Shown here: positions 1 through 5,383 of the stretch, one piece after another
Numbering within the stretch: position 1 is the stretch's first letter
Layout: each line of letters begins with the position of its first letter
Assembly: GCA_019347795.1 (NCBI GenBank)
Contig: JAHWKS010000454.1
Location: 1-5,508, forward strand
Source of the DNA: Planctomycetota bacterium
GTDB taxonomy: Bacteria > Planctomycetota > Planctomycetia > Pirellulales > Pirellulaceae
Direction: 5' to 3'
Length of the DNA: 5,508 nucleotides
Notes under the pieces: model-generated
The model's database searches: none
The model's input: the letters and a program-made list of their open reading frames with translations, nothing else
Told to the model about the DNA's origin: nothing
Position numbers and translations under genes: made by a program

Positions 1-304
1 TATCGTTGTAAGCCCACTCCAACGTGGGACGATAGTAGAACATCAAGAGCACGCCCGTGACGGTCTCAATTAAAAACAGAAAGAACGTCACGCCCCCCAT
101 GCACCAGGTATAACTGAGCGCGATCCCCTGCTTCTTGATCGAAACCGGATGCAGGTGCAGATAGAAGTTCGTGAGCATCACCACGATCCGGTTGCGGCGG
201 TCCACCGGCATCGGATGGCGGAAGACGCTCTTCCAAATCTGCGAATTGCGGATCGTATCGCTCAGACCAGGCATGATGAATTGTGAAAAGTTGCGATCGT
301 TCAT
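1..304 (-). CDS. Cytochrome b (b6-type) of a quinol:cytochrome c oxidoreductase, N-terminal part
   Basis: This is the membrane, heme-b-binding subunit of a cytochrome bc complex, which oxidises quinol and moves protons across the inner membrane. Only the first 101 residues are in the window; the gene runs off the left edge. The ATG at 302-304 is the only start, because an in-frame stop lies about 30 bases upstream and no other start codon falls between. Residues 1-60 form an amphipathic, cytoplasmic-type N-terminus. From about residue 64 the first membrane helix begins with YTWCMGGVTFFLFLIE and ends TGVLLMFYYRPT, which closely matches the first helix of cytochrome b6 (YCLGGITF...TGFAMTFYYRPT). 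Cys68 aligns with Cys35 of b6, the residue that binds heme ci. The histidine heme ligands lie beyond the edge. No clear Shine-Dalgarno sequence precedes the start. The Rieske gene lies 139 bases upstream on the same strand, the usual partner order. Confidence 0.92.
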   Translation of the reverse strand, partial: MNDRNFSQFIMPGLSDTIRNSQIWKSVFRHPMPVDRRNRIVVMLTNFYLHLHPVSIKKQGIALSYTWCMGGVTFFLFLIETVTGVLLMFYYRPTLEWAYND

Positions 305-336
305 CCCGAGAGATGCGAGGTGCGAAGTTAGTGGTC

Positions 337-351
337 AGAGGTTAGGAAGAG
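337..351. repeat. Inverted partner copy of the AACCTCT heptamer array
   Basis: AGAGGTTAGGAAGAG on the plus strand is the inverted counterpart of the units at 390-444. In the minus-strand mRNA, CUAACCUCU here can pair over 9 bases with AGAGGUUAG in the array. The adjoining CUCUUC can pair with GAAGAG, leaving a one-sided bulge of about 5 bases. The pairing was worked out by eye and the energy was not computed. Confidence 0.6.
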
Positions 352-389
352 TATCCGAGCGAACTCGACTTCCACGCTGCTAACCCAAC

Positions 390-444
390 AACCTCTAACC
401 TCTTCAACCTCTAACCTCTAACCTCTTCAACCTCTAACCTCTTC
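390..444. repeat. Short tandem array of AACCTCT heptamers between the Rieske and cytochrome b genes
   Basis: The plus strand shows seven consecutive AACCTCT units; the second, fifth and seventh carry an extra TC, giving a 7-9-7-7-9-7-9 base pattern. On the coding (minus) strand the unit reads AGAGGTT or GAAGAGGTT. The array begins inside the Rieske stop codon (TAG, 444-446) and fills much of the 139-base gap before cytochrome b. It is a simple-sequence array with no unique spacers, so it is not a CRISPR. Its role is unknown. In mRNA it could fold with the inverted copy at 337-351 and so affect processing or the relative output of the two genes; that is inference. Confidence 0.85.
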
Positions 445-1652
445 TACGCCGGCACAAAGCTCGCGGGATTCGCCCACTGTCCCAACTCCTCCTGAAAGGT
501 TTGGCTCTTGTCCACCTCGAGCTGCCCATCGTCCGCCCGTTGGATCGCGTAACGCTCCAGCGGCCGCGGCGCGGGGCCTTCGAAATTGATGCCGTCCTTG
601 TAAAACCCGCTGCCGTGGCAGGGGCACTTGAATTTCTGCTCGGCATCCAGCCAGTTGGGCGTGCACCCCAAATGCGTGCAGACCGACTTGAGGGCGTAAA
701 TCTGCGGCTGACCCTCGTACTGATAACGCACAATCCACACGCCGAACTGAGGGGTGTACTTTGTCTCGACCTGCCCCGGGGCGTAATCATCCGGGAAGCC
801 GATTTTGAACTTCGTGGGCGGCTCGGTCAGGATGTTGGGGAACATGAACCGGGCCAGCCCCAGCAGCCACAGCAGGTTCGTGAGCGTCAGCGTCGTGAAG
901 CCGATCGCCAGGAAGGAGCCGAAGAACACCGCCACGGATGAGGAGAAGAACGTCCGCCGATCCTGCTGAGCGGTGGTGGCCGGCGCCGGCTCGGGCCGCC
1001 GGGCGTAGACCGGCTTCTCCGGCATCGGCGGCGGCGTGATCTTTGGCTTGACCGGCTTGGCGGGTTTCTCCGCGACGACCGCCTTCGCCTTCAACTCTTC
1101 CTTGCTGATCGGCCCGCGCTTGTCCGACTTGCGGGCCGCCGCGAGGATGCTCTGCGTGTCGACCGTCACCCCCTTTTGCGGACCGGCGGCCGGCTTCTTG
1201 GGCGCCTCCTTCGCTGCGGGCTTCGCGGCCGGCGCGGGTTTCGGAGAGCTCTTCTCGGCGGGCGCCGCGGCAGGCTTCTGCCCTCGGGCGGCGGCCATGA
1301 TCTCAGCGACGCTCATTTCGCCCGGCTTCTTCGCCGGAGCGGCGGTTTTAGTCGCAGTCGGCGCTTCGGCGGCCGCGGGCGATTCCGCCGGGGGTTTGGC
1401 GCCTTCGCCCGACTTCTCCGCCCTGGCGGCGGCGAGAATGTCGGCCACCGACATCTCGCCCGTCGGCTTACCAGCCGCGGGCGAGGCGGGCTTGGCAGGC
1501 GCCTTCTCAACGGGAGCGGAGGGGGCGGGCGCTTCTTCCGCCGGTTCGCTTGCAGCGGGTTGCGGAGGAGACGCGGCGCCGGCTTCGCCGCCGTCCAACC
1601 GCCGGCATGTGGCAAGGATTTCCTCGACCGACAGGGAATCGTTGTCCGCCAT
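444..1652 (-). CDS. Rieske [2Fe-2S] protein of a cytochrome bc complex with a long repeat-bearing N-terminal extension
   Basis: This subunit passes one electron from quinol, at the outer face of the inner membrane, to a downstream cytochrome. At 402 residues it is about twice the usual length. Residues 1-230 are rich in Ala, Pro, Lys and Glu and carry four copies of a short motif: LSVEEILATCR (7-17), MSVADILAAAR (67-77), MSVAEIMAAAR (113-123) and VDTQSILAAAR (164-174). A twin-arginine signal-anchor follows (DRRTFF from residue 231, hydrophobic to about 267), so the extension should stay in the cytoplasm. The Rieske fold is C-terminal: CTHLGC (325-330) and CPCHGSGF (343-350). Cys325, His327, Cys343 and His346 are the expected cluster ligands, and Cys330 and Cys345 the disulfide. 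Phe350 replaces the tyrosine seen in many bc1 and b6f proteins. The ATG at 1650-1652 is preferred because the first motif copy follows almost at once, although no strong Shine-Dalgarno is visible. Cytochrome b lies downstream. Confidence 0.95.
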   Translation of the reverse strand: MADNDSLSVEEILATCRRLDGGEAGAASPPQPAASEPAEEAPAPSAPVEKAPAKPASPAAGKPTGEMSVADILAAARAEKSGEGAKPPAESPAAAEAPTATKTAAPAKKPGEMSVAEIMAAARGQKPAAAPAEKSSPKPAPAAKPAAKEAPKKPAAGPQKGVTVDTQSILAAARKSDKRGPISKEELKAKAVVAEKPAKPVKPKITPPPMPEKPVYARRPEPAPATTAQQDRRTFFSSSVAVFFGSFLAIGFTTLTLTNLLWLLGLARFMFPNILTEPPTKFKIGFPDDYAPGQVETKYTPQFGVWIVRYQYEGQPQIYALKSVCTHLGCTPNWLDAEQKFKCPCHGSGFYKDGINFEGPAPRPLERYAIQRADDGQLEVDKSQTFQEELGQWANPASFVPA

Positions 1653-1800
1653 ATTCGTTGGTAGCTTCGAGCCCAGGGAACGCGCCTTCCCCCCGCGACA
1701 GAGCCTGCGACTCTTGCTAAGAAAAGGCAGGTCGCACGGCTCGCCTGCTGCAACCTAAACGCCAAGCCCGGAACGCGTTACTGCAAGGAGACGCCGCGAT

Positions 1801-1816
1801 TGTGATTTTTTTCACG
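1801..1816. promoter_or_regulatory. CRP/FNR-family operator-like palindrome
   Basis: TGTGA-TTTTTT-TCACG matches the CRP consensus TGTGA-N6-TCACA at nine of ten half-site positions, and the wider TTGTGA/TCACGAA arms are nearly symmetric. It lies about 150 bases upstream of the Rieske start. Relative to the promoter candidate at 1827-1856 it would sit just downstream of the start of transcription, a position that usually goes with repression. No regulator gene is in the window, so which protein binds, if any, is unknown. Confidence 0.4.
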
Positions 1817-1826
1817 AACCGCCGCC

Positions 1827-1856
1827 ATCGTAGTGAAGTCCATTAACCTTTGTCAA
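1827..1856 (-). promoter_or_regulatory. Sigma-70-type promoter candidate for the Rieske-cytochrome b genes
   Basis: Read on the minus strand, a perfect -35 TTGACA (1856-1851) is followed after 18 bases by TACGAT (1832-1827), four of six matches to the -10 consensus. Transcription would start near 1820 and give a leader of about 170 bases before the Rieske ATG. The call rests on sequence match alone, and spacing of 18 rather than 17 lowers confidence a little. Confidence 0.45.
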
Positions 1857-1971
1857 CCGGCGTTCCCGCGAGGCCGCAGTGGGTGAAAAGGAAGGCCGCC
1901 TGCGACGCATCGTATCGCGCTCTCCAGGCAATCGCCAGACCCCCGCGATGGGGCCGCCGATGAGCGACGGA

Positions 1972-3321
1972 TTAGTCGCTCCGGGCGCCGCGGATCGCCT
2001 TCAACATCGCTTCGCACATCGCCGGGCCGGATGCCTCGACGAAGGGAAACTGATTGCAGTACTTCGGCGATTGCCATGCGGCGTAACTGCGGGCCGCGAT
2101 GTCGTGGACATCGGGCAAGTAGCCGATGCGGCCGTTGCTGTAGCAGGCGAGCATCAACTCCTTCGAGTCGGTGCGCGCTCGCACGTCGAGTGCGAATGAA
2201 GAGAAGAACTCGGCGGAATTGGCCACGATCACGAGGTCCCCCAGCCGCAGCGCCTGCACTTCCGTCTCCAGATTTTCTGGACGGGATTCAAAGTCCTCCA
2301 GCATCTTCGCGGTCCATTCGACGTGAAATCGGCACATCGCCCGCACCGCCTTGCGCTCGTCGCCGTGGCGGGCGACCATATCGTCGGGCCGATTTGTCAT
2401 CGCGCGGCCGAGCGTCTCCCGCCAGCCGGAGATGTCATCCTCGGTCAGGCGGCGAAGGGCCTCGTCGCGGTCGCGCTCGATCTCTTCCCGCGTCCAGCGG
2501 CGGGTGGGGATGCGTGCGATCGACGAACAGGCGCCGATTTGCGGGGACGGCATCGGCGCCGCGTTTTGCAAGCAGGACAACGCGGCGCGGGCAAGCGACT
2601 CCGCCGGCTCGCCACAGCGCGCTGGTTCGCCGAACTCCGGCGAAAAATTCACGTCGCCGCAGGCGCCCTGGATGTAGAGACACACGGCGCCGGGAAACGC
2701 GGCCTCCAGGCGATCGCAGATTTCGCCGGGAACGTCGCGCGAGACGTCGAAAGGCCGCCGCTTCGTGTGCAGCGTGGGATGCGCTCCGAAGTTCACCACC
2801 GCCGCCAGCGTCGAGCCATCCAGCCGATCAATGCGAAGCGCCGTGAGCCGCGGATCAGTGGGTCCGTTGTCGCGCGTGCGGTTGAATGTCAGTCCCGGCA
2901 CATCGACCCCCGCGGCCGTCATCTGCACCGGCTGCGTGTCGCGGAGGGCGAGGATCGCCGCAGTCGCCGCTTGCCGCGCCGCCCAGTCTTCGTAGCGAGG
3001 ATCGCACTCGCCGACGCCGAGCAGCCCGCCCGCCGCGGGCGCGTTGTGGCTGTGCGAGCAAGTGAGCAACAAGGCCTCGCCCGGCAGATCGGCCGCCTCC
3101 TGCACAAGCTGACGCACTAGGCGGGTGAACGGCTCATCGATCACCATCAGGTCGAGCGCGACAAGAGCGACCCGCCGACTCCCGTCGTCCAAGGCCACTG
3201 CCGTCGCGTAAAGATGATCGTGAACGCGCCGCCACGTCCGGTTGAGGTAATAGCCCCAGCCGGTCAACTCGACGCCCCAAAACGGCGTCAACTGCATGCG
3301 GGCGACGCCGGCCGTCAGCAT
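1972..3321 (-). CDS. Neutral/alkaline (non-lysosomal) ceramidase-family hydrolase
   Basis: The protein has 449 residues and the N-terminal catalytic domain features of the neutral/alkaline ceramidase family, zinc amidases that cleave N-acyl bonds. The opening LTAGVARMQLTPFWGVELTG matches the family's usual 'xAGxAxxDITPPxGxxLxGY' start. Other family motifs are TCSHSHNAP (87-95), NFGAHPT (177-183), QGACGDVN (218-225), AEFFSSF (370-376) and YSNGRIGYLP (394-403). The likely zinc ligands are a histidine of the SHSH motif (His90/His92), His181, Glu371 and Tyr401, judged from motif alignment only. No signal peptide or membrane segment is visible, unlike secreted ceramidases, and the C-terminal immunoglobulin-like domain of long family members is absent. 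The true substrate may therefore not be ceramide. GGAG lies 6 bases before the ATG, supporting this start. The gene follows the 107-residue protein by 21 bases and so probably shares its transcript. Confidence 0.87.
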   Translation of the reverse strand: MLTAGVARMQLTPFWGVELTGWGYYLNRTWRRVHDHLYATAVALDDGSRRVALVALDLMVIDEPFTRLVRQLVQEAADLPGEALLLTCSHSHNAPAAGGLLGVGECDPRYEDWAARQAATAAILALRDTQPVQMTAAGVDVPGLTFNRTRDNGPTDPRLTALRIDRLDGSTLAAVVNFGAHPTLHTKRRPFDVSRDVPGEICDRLEAAFPGAVCLYIQGACGDVNFSPEFGEPARCGEPAESLARAALSCLQNAAPMPSPQIGACSSIARIPTRRWTREEIERDRDEALRRLTEDDISGWRETLGRAMTNRPDDMVARHGDERKAVRAMCRFHVEWTAKMLEDFESRPENLETEVQALRLGDLVIVANSAEFFSSFALDVRARTDSKELMLACYSNGRIGYLPDVHDIAARSYAAWQSPKYCNQFPFVEASGPAMCEAMLKAIRGARSD

Positions 3322-3342
3322 ATTCGGCTCCGGTCAGTGGGA

Positions 3343-3666
3343 TCACATCACGCGGTCGGCGGCCCAGGGATAGCGGCGACCGGTTTTGAACTCCTTGTAT
3401 TCCTCCGCAGTCGGCTCGTGAATCGTCTCCGGGTTGAAAGCCGCGTTCACCGCTCGCAGGGTGGGGACGATGTCGGCGTCGCGGTATCCCAGACGGCGAA
3501 TCTCGAAGGCGTCGCCGTTGATGTCAATCACCTGCATCCGGTTCGGCCACACCCGCGCCAGCCGAAGTTGCCGCAGCTCCGCCCAGGCCCGCTTGAGAAA
3601 AGCGAGGGTCGTTTCGAAGTCGCCGGGTTGGTGTTCGTGCGTCGCCAGCGGGGTTGCTTCGCTCAT
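3343..3666 (-). CDS. Uncharacterised 107-residue protein, translationally coupled to the ABC ATPase
   Basis: I do not recognise a family. The protein is soluble, has no cysteine, and lacks a signal peptide or membrane segment. A likely amphipathic helix spans about residues 17-41 (rich in Leu, Arg and Glu), followed by a probable beta stretch, RMQVIDINGDAFEIRRLGY, and a charged C-terminal half ending YPWAADRVM. Reality as a gene is supported by context. The ATG (3664-3666) overlaps the ATPase stop as ATGA, GGAG lies 7 bases upstream, and the stop falls only 21 bases before the ceramidase-family start. It may be an accessory protein of the transporter or the hydrolase, but nothing in its sequence shows which. 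Confidence 0.78.
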   Translation of the reverse strand: MSEATPLATHEHQPGDFETTLAFLKRAWAELRQLRLARVWPNRMQVIDINGDAFEIRRLGYRDADIVPTLRAVNAAFNPETIHEPTAEEYKEFKTGRRYPWAADRVM

Positions 3667-5177
3667 GTCTCGGCTCCCGTTTCCACAGCCACAGCCCGGG
3701 CCATGATCGCCTCTTCAGTCCACTCCCCGGCCGGGCGGATGTCGCGAAGTCGGCCGCGGCTCATCACGCCCACGCGATCGCACACCGCCAGCAACTCGGG
3801 AAGGTACGAGCTGACAAAGATGATCGCCTTGCCCGCCGCGGCCAGTTCACCGATGAGGCGATAGATCTCGGCCTTCGTCCCCACGTCGATGCCGCGCGTC
3901 GGCTCATCCAACAGCAGCACGTCCGCGTCCTGATGCAGTACGCGGGCCAGGGCGATCTTCTGTTGGTTCCCGCCGGAAAGCGACTCCGCCGATTGCTCGG
4001 GACTGCGGGCTTTGACGTGCATCCGCTCCATCCATTCCCTCACCGCGGCTCGTCGCTGCGACAAGTTCAGCCACCCGAGACGGCTATAGGGCGCCATGCG
4101 GCTGTAAGTCAGATTGTCGGCGAGCGATCGCGACTGCGCCAGCCCTTCGCGTTTGCGGTCCTCGGACACCAAGCCCACTCCCGCGCGAATCCGCGCCCGC
4201 GGCGAGGCGGGAAGGGAAGCGCCGCGAACTTTCACCTCCCCCCGCCGCACCGGGTCCAGTCCGAAGATCGCCCGCAACAATTCCGTTCGGCCGGCGCCCA
4301 CCAGCCCCGCGATTCCGAGGATCTCGCCTCGCCGCAACTCGAGCGAAACATTCGTCGGGCGCGATTGTCCCGTTAACTCACGCAGCGAGAGGATCGCCTC
4401 CCCCGGCGCGTGCGGGATCGTCGGGAACAGCTCCTGAACCGTGCGGCCGACCATCTGCGAGACGATCTCCTCTTCCGGGGCGCCGGCCACTTCTCCGGTT
4501 CCGGCCGTCTGGCCGTCGCGCAGGACCGTGTAGCGATCGCAGACTTGGCGGATCTCTTCGAGAAAGTGGCTGATGTACACCACGCCGATGCCGGAATCTC
4601 GCAGCTTACGGATCACGCCGAAAAGCCGCTCCACGTCCCGGCCGGCAAGGGAGCTGGTCGGCTCATCAAACACGATCAGCCGCGATCGAAGAACCAAGGC
4701 CCGGGCGATCTCCACCAGTTGCTGGGCCCCGATCGACAGCCGGTAGACCGGCGTCTGCGGGCGTAGCTCCCGGTGGCCCAGCATCTCCAGGGCTTCACGC
4801 ACCCGTTGCCGCTGGACGCCGCGACGCAGCCAGCCGGCGATACGCTCCTCGACGCCGAGCATGATGTTGTCTTCAACCGTCAGGTCGGGCGCGAGGTTAA
4901 GCTCCTGGTAGATCATCGCCACGCCCGCCGTTCGCGCATCGTGCGGTCCCGCAGGAGCGTACGGCCGACCGGCCAGCCGCATCTCGCCGGCGCCGGGCGA
5001 GAGGGCGCCGCTGAGGATCTTCATCAGTGTGCTTTTGCCGGCGCCGTTCTCGCCGATCAAGGCCATCACTGTCCCGCTCTCCAGTGCGAACGAGACGTCG
5101 CGCAGCGCCACCGTCGGCCCGAATTGCTTCGAGACGCGGCGCATCTCCAACAGCGGCGAGGAGGAAGGCTTGGACAT
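3663..5177 (-). CDS. Sugar-type ABC transporter ATP-binding protein with two ATPase domains (RbsA/XylG/MglA class)
   Basis: This is the cytoplasmic energy-coupling subunit of a CUT2-class importer, whose members take up ribose, galactose, xylose, inositol and similar compounds. From the ATG at 5175-5177 it has 504 residues, the normal length for the class. Domain 1: Walker A GENGAGKST (42-50), Q-loop Gln91, signature LSIGAQQ (147-153), Walker B LIVFDEP (167-173), His204. Domain 2: degenerate Walker A GLVGAGRTE (291-299), signature LSGGNQQK (400-407), Walker B VLLLDEPTRGID (420-431), and Ser-Ser in place of the switch histidine. These asymmetries are normal for the class. An in-frame GTG at 5277-5279 would add 34 residues translated from the palindromic repeat, which have no family counterpart, so I reject it. 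No good Shine-Dalgarno precedes the chosen ATG. No binding protein or matching permease is in view, so the substrate cannot be named. Confidence 0.96.
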   Translation of the reverse strand: MSKPSSSPLLEMRRVSKQFGPTVALRDVSFALESGTVMALIGENGAGKSTLMKILSGALSPGAGEMRLAGRPYAPAGPHDARTAGVAMIYQELNLAPDLTVEDNIMLGVEERIAGWLRRGVQRQRVREALEMLGHRELRPQTPVYRLSIGAQQLVEIARALVLRSRLIVFDEPTSSLAGRDVERLFGVIRKLRDSGIGVVYISHFLEEIRQVCDRYTVLRDGQTAGTGEVAGAPEEEIVSQMVGRTVQELFPTIPHAPGEAILSLRELTGQSRPTNVSLELRRGEILGIAGLVGAGRTELLRAIFGLDPVRRGEVKVRGASLPASPRARIRAGVGLVSEDRKREGLAQSRSLADNLTYSRMAPYSRLGWLNLSQRRAAVREWMERMHVKARSPEQSAESLSGGNQQKIALARVLHQDADVLLLDEPTRGIDVGTKAEIYRLIGELAAAGKAIIFVSSYLPELLAVCDRVGVMSRGRLRDIRPAGEWTEEAIMARAVAVETGAET

Positions 5178-5181
5178 TCGT

Positions 5182-5247
5182 TGGAGTTCACGCTTTAGCG
5201 TGTCTCCGGAATCGTGGGTTCTTCCGCACGCTGAAGCGTGAACTCCA
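5182..5247. repeat. REP/BIME-like pair of inverted palindromic units
   Basis: Arm 1 (5183-5202, GGAGTTCACGCTTTAGCGTG) is the reverse complement of arm 2 (5227-5246) with one mismatch, and an outer T-A pair extends the match to 5182/5247. Each arm contains its own small palindrome, CACGCT-TT-AGCGTG and CACGCT-GA-AGCGTG, flanked by a GGAGTT tag. A further CGGAA/TTCCG match (5207-5211, 5222-5226) lies inside, so the pair can fold as one long hairpin with a 4-base bulge. Two small hairpins with a conserved flanking tag in opposite orientation is the layout of REP/BIME elements moved by RAYT transposases. The link to a transposase is inference. The element ends 4 bases before the ATPase start codon. 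Confidence 0.85.
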
Positions 5248-5269
5248 GCGGGGCGGGGTGCGTAAAGCC

Positions 5270-5278
5270 ATCGTAACA
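5270..5278 (-). promoter_or_regulatory. Extended -10 promoter candidate for the ABC ATPase cluster
   Basis: On the minus strand TGTTACGAT fits the extended -10 pattern TGn-TACGAT, the same -10 hexamer as in the Rieske promoter candidate. No good -35 is visible, only a T-rich stretch near 5293-5300. Transcription would start near 5263, giving a leader of about 85 bases largely made of the palindromic pair. Confidence 0.25.
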
Positions 5279-5383
5279 CCGGCTTCTGGCGGAAAAAACA
5301 GGTTTGGTCTATTGTAGAAGCATCCGCCTGCTCGCCGTGGGGCCGGGGCTTCCTCTTCTTCCTACTTCCTCTGCTTCAAACTC

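Larger units (their letters stand above)
1653..1971. other. 319-base intergenic region upstream of the Rieske gene
   Basis: This gap separates the ceramidase-family gene, which ends at 1972, from the Rieske start at 1652; both are on the minus strand. It holds a promoter candidate near 1827-1856 and a CRP/FNR-like palindrome at 1801-1816, listed separately. I see no convincing coding frame, tRNA or repeat. The only terminator-like structure is a weak CCCC-GCGAT-GGGG hairpin near 1941-1953 with no following U tract. The size of the gap and the promoter candidate suggest that the respiratory genes are transcribed separately from the cluster upstream. Confidence 0.6.

Noticed and set aside
390..444. 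CRISPR or telomere-like array
   Set aside because: The units are contiguous heptamers without spacers and the array is only 55 bases, so it is a simple-sequence repeat.
1036..1758. Long plus-strand open frame of 240 codons opposite the Rieske extension
   Set aside because: It is a shadow of the Ala/Pro/Lys-rich minus-strand coding sequence: the translation is Gly/Ala-rich low complexity with no recognisable domain, while the minus strand has clear Rieske motifs in frame.
1941..1953. Rho-independent terminator after the ceramidase-family gene
   Set aside because: The hairpin has only four G-C pairs and no T tract follows on the minus strand.
2323..3120. Plus-strand open frame of 265 codons opposite the ceramidase-family gene
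   Set aside because: Arg-rich antisense shadow with no family motif; the minus strand carries conserved motifs throughout.
3663..4308. Degenerate second Walker A (GLVGAGRTE) and missing switch histidine as signs of a broken ATPase
   Set aside because: These departures are normal for the second domain of RbsA/MglA-type proteins; the frame is intact and the second signature and Walker B are perfect.
3654..4376. Plus-strand open frame of 240 codons opposite the ABC ATPase
   Set aside because: Antisense shadow of the second ATPase domain; no independent motif or ribosome site.
2710..4540. Four GCGATCGC octamers (2710, 3774, 4124, 4533), resembling the cyanobacterial HIP1 repeat
   Set aside because: All lie inside coding sequence, and three encode the same Cys-Asp-Arg codons (TGC GAT CGC), two of them in equivalent positions of the two ATPase domains. 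Codon choice explains them, and the rest of the window is not cyanobacterial in character.
5178..5279. Upstream GTG start extending the ABC ATPase by 34 residues
   Set aside because: The extra residues are translated from the palindromic repeat and have no counterpart in the family; starting at 5177 gives the usual length of about 500 residues.
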